NCBI RefSeq assembly: GCF_035987325.1 | Contig: NZ_CP108488.1 | Coordinates: 4,278,001-4,342,000, forward strand | DNA from: Streptomyces sp. NBC_01244 | Lineage (GTDB): Bacteria; Actinomycetota; Actinomycetes; Streptomycetales; Streptomycetaceae | Length of the DNA stretch: 64,000 bases | Direction: 5' to 3' | Shown: positions 57,601 through 64,000 of the stretch, piece after piece | How positions within the stretch are numbered: position 1 is the first letter of the stretch | Layout: each line of letters opens with the position of its first letter | Program-made: the position numbers and the translations under genes | Notes under the pieces: model-generated | Told to the model about the DNA's origin: nothing | Database searches by the model: none | Seen by the model: only the letters and a program-made list of their open reading frames with translations

Positions 57601-57860
57601 AGGTCCCCGCATCGGTGCACCAGCTCCTGGGCCCGGCCACCCCGAAGAGCTACGTGGAGCACGAGGAACTCCTGGCGGGCGGCGTCGAGCTCGACTGGCG
57701 CCGCACCCCGGACGGCATCCTGCACGCCTCCACCCTGGAGGGCGTCGCGGCGGCCCTCGCCTGGGCGGCGGGCCAGTGGCCGCGCCGCTTCGAGGTGGCG
57801 GCCCTGCTGGAGGACCCGTCGCGGACGGCGGAGCTGGCCCGGGACCGCTGGTTCGACTAG
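54654..57860 (+). CDS. Large GHKL-ATPase protein (sacsin N-terminal-like)
   Basis: A 1068-residue cytoplasmic protein. Residues about 25-200 form a GHKL (Hsp90-type) ATP-binding domain: N-box VVELAQNAADAAARAG, a motif VSNTGSPLD in place of the usual DNGxG, and a G2 loop GSVGRFGVGFAAVLAVSD. The remaining 850 residues are mixed and acidic, without a recognised catalytic domain, and include a Thr-Glu-Ser-rich patch (ESTESTESTESTENAENAEE) near residues 423-442. Proteins with this sacsin-like domain are widespread in streptomycetes, and their function is largely unknown; chaperone or defence roles are proposed for relatives. GTG 54654 follows TTGGAGG. It is adjacent to TerD. Confidence 0.82.
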   Translation: MSVRVTAAQDGVDPFGTARLRRGVLGAWGSGPARFREDANAEEDLALGGYRDRLVVELAQNAADAAARAGVPGRLRLTLHAGTDQPDGHALLAVSNTGSPLDATGVESLSTLRASAKRDDSSGSVGRFGVGFAAVLAVSDEPAVLGRHGGVRWSLAEARELARGAAVGSSGLGEELRRRDGHVPLLRLPLPAEGTAPEGYDTVVVLPLRDAAAEELAGRLLAAVDDALLLTLPGLAEVVVDTPTGGVRTLTRRTEGPYTVIADSASDTASGRRRWRTVRHSGPIEKALLADRPVEERLRPVWAVSWSVPVDAEGAPVRPVTAAVVHAPTPTDEPLGIPALLIATLPLDTTRRHPAPGPLTDFLVERAADAYAELLGSWNPVSTALVDLVPGPLGRGELDGALRAAVIARLPRTAFLAPAAPAAPAESTESTESTESTENAENAEERAALRPFEAEVVEGAGADTVRVLAEVLPTLLPAGLERRPELRTLGVGRLPLGEAIERIAGIERTPEWWYRLYDSLAGVDPDRLSGLPVPLADGRTAIGPRHLLLPGADAPRSGTPQSLARLGLKVAHPDAVHPLLEKLGALPASPRAVLTTPQVRAAVAASLDAGEIWDEDALDPEELADIVLGLVRDAELSPGDEPWLGALALPDEDGEPTPAGELLLPGSPLASVVREDEIPYVDAELVERWDERTLTAVGVLATFQLVRATDVVLDPDELEPRDGDFAEPDDAGLLDAVDVWCEDLLDQLPDTPVPPVATELVAVRDLDLVDDDCWPQALAMLAQPPLRDALTQPVRVLLPDGTTRSVRSYTAWWLRDHPVLDGRRPAGLRSAGGDPLLAGLYTPADATGFEDEQVLRALGVRTTVPALLEEPGGAAELLGRLADPDREVGGRQLHGLYGALAELDPEQVTLPDELRAVVDGEVVVVDAAEALIADAPDLLPLTAGLPLLPVAPSRAADLAELFQVRRLSETFPAEVTTEGEEHEVPASVHQLLGPATPKSYVEHEELLAGGVELDWRRTPDGILHASTLEGVAAALAWAAGQWPRRFEVAALLEDPSRTAELARDRWFD

Positions 57861-57891
57861 GACCCGCCCGGGCCGGTCCGTGAGGGCGTCA

Positions 57892-57897
57892 TAGGGT
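57892..57897 (+). promoter_or_regulatory. -10 element for a leaderless transcript
   Basis: TAGGGT, a consensus -10 hexamer for streptomycete vegetative promoters, ends six bases before the ATG at 57904, and no ribosome site lies between them. Transcription would start at or within a base or two of the start codon. The -35 region is not clear. Confidence 0.55.
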
Positions 57898-57903
57898 TGC
57901 GGT

Positions 57904-58467
57904 ATGAGCAACTCCGATGCGGCTGCCGTCCTCACGACCGCCGACCTGCCAGAAGCGATACGCGCGGTGCGTACGCTGCTGGACATCTCGGGCGTCGATC
58001 AGGCAGAGGTCGACTTCGAAGCCTCGATCACGTCGGCGGATGTCCTGGCGCGCGTACGTCGCGCACTGCCCGACCTCGTGTGGTCGTCGGCCGGCGAGGC
58101 GCACGGCTCCTCGGAGGCCGGAGACGACCCGGCGCAGTGCCTCCCGATCCGAGTGTTCGACTGGTGCCGTCCGCTGGACCGCGCCGAGCCCTTCATCGAC
58201 GCCTTGGGGTCGGATCTCGCTGCGGTCCGGTGGGATCTCGACGCTTGGCCCGCCGTTCCCGAAGCGGGGCTGGAACGGGTCTCGCAGAAATACGCGTACC
58301 TCACGCTGACCGTGAATTCCCGGGACCTCTACCAGAGCGAGCCCTCGCAGGACCACACCGTCCACGTGCACGTCCAGAACGCCGCCTTCGACACCGATCG
58401 CATCACCTGGCTCGCCGATCGAGTGGGCGGCCGGTTCACCGGCAGGGTGGAGACGGCGCCTCTGTAA
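57904..58467 (+). CDS. Hypothetical protein from a probable leaderless mRNA
   Basis: A 187-residue soluble protein with mixed alpha/beta content. Noticeable segments are ADLPEAIRAVRTLLDISGVDQAEVDFEASI, CLPIRVFDWCRPLDRAEPFIDAL and the C-terminal VHVHVQNAAFDTDRITWLADRVGG. No signal peptide or known motif. The -10 box right before the ATG indicates leaderless translation. It follows the sacsin-like gene by 43 bases but has its own promoter. Confidence 0.7.
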   Translation: MSNSDAAAVLTTADLPEAIRAVRTLLDISGVDQAEVDFEASITSADVLARVRRALPDLVWSSAGEAHGSSEAGDDPAQCLPIRVFDWCRPLDRAEPFIDALGSDLAAVRWDLDAWPAVPEAGLERVSQKYAYLTLTVNSRDLYQSEPSQDHTVHVHVQNAAFDTDRITWLADRVGGRFTGRVETAPL

Positions 58468-58498
58468 CCGGGATTCTCCGGGGCCGCCGCGCCTGCGC

Positions 58499-59506
58499 TC
58501 ACCCCACCGGCGTGAGCAGCGCGTCCGCGATGGCCGTTCGGGCGTACAGCACCGAGCGGCCCGCGCGGTGGCCGGTTACCAGGCCCGCGTCGCGCAGGGC
58601 CGTGAGGTGCTGGGAGACCGCGGCTGCGGACAGGCCGCTGTGCCGGGCCAGTTGGGTGGTGGAGGCCGGGGTGTCGAGTTCGGCGAGCAGCAGGGTGCGG
58701 GAGCGGCCCAGTACGGCGGCCACCGCGTCGGTGGCCTTGGTGGCGCGGGGCTCCCAGAGGGTGCCGATCCCCCGGGCCGGGTAGGCCAGTTGGAGCGGAT
58801 CGGGGGCCACCGAGCGGGTCAGGACCCGGGGCCAGGCGAAGGCGGAGGGCACGAGCAGCAGTCCGGGGCCGGTCTGGTCGCGGGTCAGCGCGCAGTGCGT
58901 GCGGACCATGCGCAGGGTTCCGGCGTCCCAACTGACGGTGTCGTGCAGCTCGTTGAGGACGTGTGCGGAGCCGTGCTCGGCGACCTGCCGGGCCCGGTGG
59001 AACACGTCGGCTTCGAGGAGCTGGCGGATCCGGGGCCAGTAGGGCGCGAGCGCGAGTTCCCAGTAGGCCTGGATCTCGTCGGTGACCTTCTCCATGACGG
59101 CTTCGGGGTCCTCGTGGAGCAGCCTGAGGCGTGCGGACGGCCGGTCCGCCGGACGATCCGCCGGACGGTATTTGGCCGCGATCGTCGCCAGGTCGGCGCG
59201 CACGTTCTCCGGGCTGCTGGCGCGGATCGCGGCCAGCTCCGCGGCCAGGTCGGGGAAGGGGCCGGCCGGGGTCGGGTTGAGGAAGTCCGCGAGGTAGCCG
59301 CCGCCCGGGATCAGGGCGGCGAGCCAGCCCCGGTCCAGGCCGGCGCGCTGCAGCCGGGGCCTCACCTGTTCGGCCCAGCGGCGGTGCAGCGGCGGATCGG
59401 TCTCGGCGTTCAGCAGCCGGTAACTGGTGACGACCTCCCACATCGGCGACACGGCGAAGCGGGTCTGCGCCAAGTCCGCCGCGGAGAAGTTCAGTTCGTA
59501 TTCCAT
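58499..59506 (-). CDS. ArsR-type winged-helix regulator with N-terminal sensor domain
   Basis: A 335-residue regulator. The first 245 or so residues are a helical domain of the DUF5937 kind (EYELNFSAADLAQTRFAVSPMWEVVTSYRLL). The last 80 form an ArsR-like winged helix: AELDTPASTTQLARHSGLSAAAVSQHLTALRDAGLVTGHRAGRSVLYARTAIADALL. This arrangement is common next to MFS exporters; the gene is divergent from one with 87 bases between them. Between the starts, AATCAAT and ATTGGATT form an imperfect inverted pair near 59532-59560 that may be the operator. Confidence 0.87.
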   Translation of the reverse strand: MEYELNFSAADLAQTRFAVSPMWEVVTSYRLLNAETDPPLHRRWAEQVRPRLQRAGLDRGWLAALIPGGGYLADFLNPTPAGPFPDLAAELAAIRASSPENVRADLATIAAKYRPADRPADRPSARLRLLHEDPEAVMEKVTDEIQAYWELALAPYWPRIRQLLEADVFHRARQVAEHGSAHVLNELHDTVSWDAGTLRMVRTHCALTRDQTGPGLLLVPSAFAWPRVLTRSVAPDPLQLAYPARGIGTLWEPRATKATDAVAAVLGRSRTLLLAELDTPASTTQLARHSGLSAAAVSQHLTALRDAGLVTGHRAGRSVLYARTAIADALLTPVG

Positions 59507-59593
59507 GACCCCGCGTACCCCCGCCGTTGCCCATTGGATTCGGTCCCACCTTAATCAATAGGGCCCGCGGCCGTCCCGGCGCAGGCTCTTGCC

Positions 59594-60778
59594 ATGCCCT
59601 CCTCCTTCCGTGGTCTCCCGCCGCTCGTCTGGACCCTGTTCGCCGGTTCGATCGTCAACCGGATCGGCTACCTCGTCACCCCGTTCCTGGTCTTCCTCCT
59701 CGCCGACCGGGGCATCACCGGATCCGACATTTCCTTCGTGCTCGGCGCGCTCGGCGCCGGCCACCTGCTCGGCCCGGCCGTCGGCGGGCTGCTCGCCGAC
59801 CGGATCGGCCGCCGTCCGACCATGCTGATCGGGCTCATCGGCTCCGCCGTCGCCCAGGGCGCGCTGTTCCTGGCCCCGGGGATCTGGACGATGGCCGCCT
59901 CCGCGCTGCTGCTCAGCACCGCCGGGGCCACCGTCCCGCCCGCCGCGTTCGCCCTGCTGGCCGACGCGGTGGACACCGGCTGGCGGCAGCGGGCGTACGC
60001 CCTGTTCAACTGGGGCGTCAACATCGGCACGGCCGTCGCGGGCGTCCTCGGCGGCTTCCTCGCCGCGCACGGGTACTGGCTGCTCTTCGTCGTCGACGCC
60101 GGTTCGGCGCTCGTCTACGCCACCGTGGTCGCGACCCGGCTGCGCGAGCCGGCCCGCACCGCCCCGGCCAAGGCCACGGGCCTGGGCTACGGGGTCGTCC
60201 TGCGCGACCGGCTGCTGCTCCTGCTGCTCCCGCTGCTCGGGATCCAGCTGTTCGTGTACTCGCTGACCGAGGTGGCGCTGCCGCTGGCCGTCCGCGACAG
60301 CGGGCTCTCGCCTGTCGTGTACGGGGCCCTGGCGGCGGTCAACGCCGTCCTGGTGGTGGCCCTGCAGCCGTTCGTGACGGCCAGGCTGTCGGGACTGCCG
60401 CAGCTCCCGGTGCAGGCGGCCGGCAGTGCCCTGATCGCCGCCGGGGTGGCGCTGACCGGGCTCGCGGACTCCGTCACGGGGTACGTGGTCTCGGTGGTCG
60501 TCTGGTCGCTCGGCGAGGTGGCCGTGGCCGGCATCGCGGCCTCACTGGTGGCCGACCTGGCCCCGGCCGACGCCCGGGGCCGCTACCAGGGCGCCTTCAG
60601 CTGGACCTGGGGCATGGCCCGCTTCTCCGCCCTCACCCTGGGCGTCGCCCTCTACACCGGGGTCGGGGCGGGCGCCCTGTGGTGGGGGGCCCTGGTCGCC
60701 GGACTGCTCGCCGCGGTGGCGATCCTGGGCCTGCGCACCCGGATCGCGGCCCGCGCGGAGCTCGCCCTGGCCGCCTGA
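59594..60778 (+). CDS. MFS transporter
   Basis: A 394-residue membrane transporter with about 12 membrane segments. Motif A between segments 2 and 3 reads GGLLADRIGRRPTM, typical of drug/proton antiporters. Family membership is clear, substrate unknown. It is divergent from the ArsR-type regulator, which probably controls it, and converges with the molybdoenzyme gene after 59 bases. Confidence 0.88.
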   Translation: MPSSFRGLPPLVWTLFAGSIVNRIGYLVTPFLVFLLADRGITGSDISFVLGALGAGHLLGPAVGGLLADRIGRRPTMLIGLIGSAVAQGALFLAPGIWTMAASALLLSTAGATVPPAAFALLADAVDTGWRQRAYALFNWGVNIGTAVAGVLGGFLAAHGYWLLFVVDAGSALVYATVVATRLREPARTAPAKATGLGYGVVLRDRLLLLLLPLLGIQLFVYSLTEVALPLAVRDSGLSPVVYGALAAVNAVLVVALQPFVTARLSGLPQLPVQAAGSALIAAGVALTGLADSVTGYVVSVVVWSLGEVAVAGIAASLVADLAPADARGRYQGAFSWTWGMARFSALTLGVALYTGVGAGALWWGALVAGLLAAVAILGLRTRIAARAELALAA

Positions 60779-60837
60779 CCGGGGCGAACGGGCCGAGGCG
60801 AGCGGGCCGGGGCGAGCCGGCCGGTGTCGCGGAAGGC

Positions 60838-62139
60838 TCAGACCACCGTGACCGGGTGGCGGACGACCCCGTCGAAGAGGTAGCCCTGGGTGTTGTGGGC
60901 GGCCGTCTCGGGCTGCGTCCGCCCGGTCGCGTCCGTGGCCCGGGCCAGCAGGGCGGTCGCCCCCGGGGTCCGCGGGGTCCACGGCACCGACCAGCGCACC
61001 CAGCTGCCGCGGCGCGGAACGTCGTGGAGCCGGGCCCGCCGCCAGCGGGCGCCCCCGTCGGTACTGACCTCCACCTGGTGCACGGGGGCCGCTCCGGACC
61101 AGGAGCGTCCGGTCAGCAGCTGCGGGCGGTGCACGGGCACGGTCGCGCCCAGCTCCAGCTCGAAGGCGCTCTTGAGGGTCTGCCGGGTCAGGGGCGCGCT
61201 GCCCTGCGGAGGCTGGTCGGGCCCGAACAGCCGGTACAGGTCGGTGTTCCACGGCGTGTAGAGCGGCTGCCCGCTCACCTCGATGTCCCCGACCCACTTG
61301 ATCGAGGAGATCCCGATCCAGTCCGGAACGACCACCCGGACCGGCCCGCCGTGGTCGGCCGGCAGCGGCTCGCCGTTCATCTCGTACGCGAGGATCACGT
61401 CGTCCAGCGCCTTCGACACCGGCAGCGGGCGCCGCACCCGGCCCAGGTTCACGCCGTTGGTGACCACCTCGTCGTCCAGGCCCCGGGGCAGTACGTCCAC
61501 GGCTTCGCGGGTCACCCCGGCCCGCCGCAGCACGTCCGAGAGCCGGGCCCCGCGCCAGTGGGCCACACCGATCGCGCCGAGGGTCCACGCCGTCCCGGCC
61601 ACCGTCTGGCCCTGCTGGGTGGTGTAGAAGCTGCGGCCGTTGCCCGCGCACTCGATGAACAGCGTCCGCTCGACGGCGGGCAGCGCGCGCAGCCGGTCGT
61701 ACGAGAACTCCACCGGCCCCCGGGACAGCGCGTCGCCCCACACCTTCAGCCGCCAGGCGTCCTTGTCGAGGCGCGGGGTGGCGGTGTGGTTGCGGACGAA
61801 GAACCGGTCCAGGGGTGTCAGTTGGCCCGTGCCGCGCAGGGCGGCGAACTTCGTTTCCGCGTTCGTACCCCGGATCGTGAACAGCTCCGGCGGCAGCGGC
61901 TTCACGACCCCGGGCAGGTCGGCGGTTCCGGTCGGGCCCGCGGCCGCCGCGGCTTCGGTGGTTCCGGCGGCTGCGGCCGTCCCGGCGGCGCCCAGGCCGA
62001 GGGTGCCGGCCGCGGCTCCCGCCGCGAAGAGCCTGAGCAGGTCGCGGCGGTCCACTCCGGCCGAGCGGGCACGGCCGCGCGCCCACTGGCGCAGGCGCGC
62101 ACGGTCGTACTGGCTCTCGTCGGACAGGTCGAGGGGCAT
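60838..62139 (-). CDS. Molybdopterin-dependent oxidoreductase of the sulfite-oxidase family
   Basis: A 433-residue protein. A twin-arginine-like signal (GVDRRDLLRLFAAGAAAGTLGLG) starts near residue 28, so it is probably exported folded with its cofactor. The Mo-binding core shows LDRFFVRNHTATP and the molybdenum-ligand cysteine in LFIECAGNGRSFY, with WIGISSIKWVGDIEV following; the C-terminal 110 residues form the dimerisation beta domain (VHQVEVSTDGGARWRRARL). Such enzymes oxidise sulfite or reduce S-oxides. ATG 62139 follows AAGGGAG. No heme partner is seen next to it. Confidence 0.9.
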   Translation of the reverse strand: MPLDLSDESQYDRARLRQWARGRARSAGVDRRDLLRLFAAGAAAGTLGLGAAGTAAAAGTTEAAAAAGPTGTADLPGVVKPLPPELFTIRGTNAETKFAALRGTGQLTPLDRFFVRNHTATPRLDKDAWRLKVWGDALSRGPVEFSYDRLRALPAVERTLFIECAGNGRSFYTTQQGQTVAGTAWTLGAIGVAHWRGARLSDVLRRAGVTREAVDVLPRGLDDEVVTNGVNLGRVRRPLPVSKALDDVILAYEMNGEPLPADHGGPVRVVVPDWIGISSIKWVGDIEVSGQPLYTPWNTDLYRLFGPDQPPQGSAPLTRQTLKSAFELELGATVPVHRPQLLTGRSWSGAAPVHQVEVSTDGGARWRRARLHDVPRRGSWVRWSVPWTPRTPGATALLARATDATGRTQPETAAHNTQGYLFDGVVRHPVTVV

Positions 62140-62284
62140 GGCGGGACACTCCCTTGATCGCGATTCAGACGGACCCTAGGAGTCCGGCCCGGCGCGCGGG
62201 AGCCTCTCTTCACGATGGCCACGAACCTTTAACACTGCCGCAATGTCCGGCCCGGTCAGGGCGGCTGGATCCTCAAGTGGCCCT

Positions 62285-64000
62285 CTAGGCAGGGAACTTG
62301 CGGTTCACCCACCGGAAGGTGAACTCGATGAGGACGGCCGCGACGGCGGCGATGCCCACGGCGGTCCACGGCATCGCGGCGCCCTCCAGCTTGAGCTGGA
62401 AGAAGTCCTGGAGCCAGGGCACGACGAGCACGATCAGGAACGCCCCGCCCATCGCGCCGACCAGGCCGACCCGCCACCACGTATAGGGGCGGGCGATGAT
62501 CGCCAGGACCCACATCGAGGTCAGGAACAGCGCGAGCGTCGCGGCGCTGGTCTCGGCCTTGAGGGCGTCCGGGCCGGTGTAGTGGTGGCGGGCGATCACG
62601 TACGTCACGAAGCAGGCGACGGCGGCGATGACCCCGCCCGGGATCGCGTACCGCATCACGCGTTTCACGAAGTGCGGCTTGGCCCGCTCCTTGTTGGGCG
62701 CCAGCGCCAGGAAGAAGGCGGGGATGCCGATGGTCAGCGTGGACAGCAGCGTCAGGTGGCGCGGCAGGAAGGGGTACTCGACCTGGGAGCAGACCACCAA
62801 CACGGCCAGCAGCACCGAGTAGACCGTCTTCGTGAGGAAGAGGGTGGCGACGCGGGTGATGTTGCCGATGACCCGGCGGCCTTCGGCGACCACCGAGGGC
62901 AGGGTGGAGAAGCTGTTGTTGAGGAGGACGATCTGGGCGACGGCCCGGGTGGCCTCCGAGCCGGAGCCCATCGAGACGCCGATGTCGGCGTCCTTGAGCG
63001 CGAGCACGTCGTTGACCCCGTCGCCGGTCATCGCGACGGTGTGGCCCCGGGACTGGAGGGCGGCGACCATGTCTCGCTTCTGCTGCGGGGTGACCCGCCC
63101 GAAGACGGCGTTCCGGTCGAGGGCCTCGGCCATGGCGCCCTGGTCGGTGGGGAGCTTTCGCGCGTCGACGGTGTTCTCGGCGCCGGGCAGGCCGAGCTTC
63201 CCGGCGACCGCGCCGACCGAGACGGCGTTGTCCCCGGAGATGACCTTGGCCTTGACGTCCTGGTCCTCGAAGTAGCGCAGGGTGTCGGCGGCGTCGGGGC
63301 GCAGCCGCTGCTCCAGGACGATCAGGGCCGTCGGTTTGACCCCGGTGGCCACGGCCGGGTCGTCGAGTTCGCGGGCGGCACGGCCCAGCAGGAGGACCCG
63401 TAGGCCCTGTTCGTTGAGCTCGTTGATCTCCTCCAGGGCCGGGTCCCCGGCCGGGAGCAGCACGTCGGGGGCGCCGAGCAGCCAGGTGTTGTTCTCGCCG
63501 TCGCCCTCGCTGAAGCTGGCGCCGCTGTACTTGCGGGCGGAGGAGAAGGGCAGCGACTCGGTGCAGCGCCACTCGGCGCTGTCGGGGTAGGCGTCGATGA
63601 TCGCCTGGAGGCTGGCGTTGGGGCGCGGGTCGCTCTCGCCGAGCGCGCCGAGGACCTTCTTGACGTACGCGGCGTCCGCGCCGCCGAGCGGGCGGCACTC
63701 GGTGACGTCCATGCCGCCCTCGGTGAGGGTGCCGGTCTTGTCGAGGCAGACCACGTCCACGCGGGCGAGGCCCTCGATGGCGGGCAGCTCCTGCACCAGG
63801 CACTGCTTGCGGCCGAGCCGGATGACGCCGATGGCGAAGGCGACGGAGGTGAGGAGGACCAGGCCTTCGGGGATCATCGGGACGATGCCGCCGACGGTGC
63901 GGGCGATGGCGTCCTTGAGGTTGTTGTCCTTGACGATCAGCTGGCTGATGATCAGGCCGATGGAGGTCGGGATCATCATCCAGGTGACGTACTTGAGGAT
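62285..64000 (-). CDS. P-type cation-transporting ATPase, C-terminal part
   Basis: The gene runs off the end of the window, leaving 571 residues. They include the phosphorylation motif VVCLDKTGTLTEGGMD, the N-domain (SLPFSSARKYSGASF), the hinge MTGDGVNDVLALKDADIGVSMGSGSEATRAVAQ, and the C-terminal membrane segments (LLAVLVVCSQVEYPFLPRHLTLLSTLTIGIPAFFLALAPNKERAKP). The PEGL motif (MIPEGLVLLTS) places it with P2/IC-type calcium or related transporters instead of heavy-metal CPx types. Ion specificity is not clear from this part. It is followed by a 145-base gap upstream of the molybdoenzyme gene on the same strand. Confidence 0.9.
   Translation of the reverse strand: MLKYVTWMMIPTSIGLIISQLIVKDNNLKDAIARTVGGIVPMIPEGLVLLTSVAFAIGVIRLGRKQCLVQELPAIEGLARVDVVCLDKTGTLTEGGMDVTECRPLGGADAAYVKKVLGALGESDPRPNASLQAIIDAYPDSAEWRCTESLPFSSARKYSGASFSEGDGENNTWLLGAPDVLLPAGDPALEEINELNEQGLRVLLLGRAARELDDPAVATGVKPTALIVLEQRLRPDAADTLRYFEDQDVKAKVISGDNAVSVGAVAGKLGLPGAENTVDARKLPTDQGAMAEALDRNAVFGRVTPQQKRDMVAALQSRGHTVAMTGDGVNDVLALKDADIGVSMGSGSEATRAVAQIVLLNNSFSTLPSVVAEGRRVIGNITRVATLFLTKTVYSVLLAVLVVCSQVEYPFLPRHLTLLSTLTIGIPAFFLALAPNKERAKPHFVKRVMRYAIPGGVIAAVACFVTYVIARHHYTGPDALKAETSAATLALFLTSMWVLAIIARPYTWWRVGLVGAMGGAFLIVLVVPWLQDFFQLKLEGAAMPWTAVGIAAVAAVLIEFTFRWVNRKFPA

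Overview
The window is chromosomal DNA of a Streptomyces or a very close actinomycete. GC content is about 72 percent, GTG starts are frequent and often sit in GTGA or ATGA overlaps, and many genes are secreted proteins or large regulators (SARP/AfsR-like, LuxR, WYL, PAS/GAF). The gene set purU, dmdR1-type iron regulator, SIS-domain isomerase, pdxH, citrate synthase 2 and serC looks like core streptomycete chromosome. Accessory insertions are an IS30 element, a TnpB element with a broken TnpA, and a family of short inverted-repeat elements.

Layout. 1-11.8 kb: end of a maleylpyruvate-isomerase-like gene, purU with a small partner, an amino-acid-type binding lipoprotein, a repeat-rich membrane protein, a secreted Ig-like protein, a TPR regulator divergent from a primase/polymerase-domain gene, and a two-gene ABC exporter. 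11.8-17.0 kb: two tandem secreted wall enzymes that share one repeat array but carry different catalytic heads, then a previously uncalled 56-residue secreted peptide, a small protein and a divergent HTH/LuxR regulator. 17.1-22.5 kb: a two-gene flavodoxin/MDR reductase operon facing a SARP-NB-ARC-TPR regulator. 23-30.5 kb: alpha/beta hydrolase, DmdR1-type repressor, SIS isomerase with a DasR-like site, PAS/GAF protein, VapBC-type pair, a tiny ORF with a stem-loop, pdxH and citrate synthase. 30.6-40.4 kb: one seven-gene minus-strand operon for acyl-CoA breakdown (DinB-type protein, AtuA-like protein, acyl-CoA carboxylase beta and alpha, acyl-CoA dehydrogenase, crotonase, TetR). 40.5-46.3 kb: HAD hydrolase, DUF1579-like protein, WYL regulator, small secreted protein, the TnpB element and an EamA exporter. 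46.4-50.7 kb: a FAD/Fe-S lactate-dehydrogenase-type protein and serC. 50.8-64 kb: IS30, a sortase locus, TerD, a sacsin-like ATPase, an ArsR-type regulator opposite an MFS pump, a sulfite-oxidase-type protein and a partial P-type ATPase.

The most striking observation is a short repeat bounded by 33-bp inverted ends (perfect at 47145-47397, near-perfect at 32077-32350, one end recognisable at 38218-38249). It lies between genes in one copy but is read through in frame as a protein linker in two enzymes, the FAD/Fe-S protein and the AtuA-like protein. The second candidate for an undescribed system is the secreted peptide, small protein and LuxR-type regulator at 15140-17007, next to the paired wall hydrolases.
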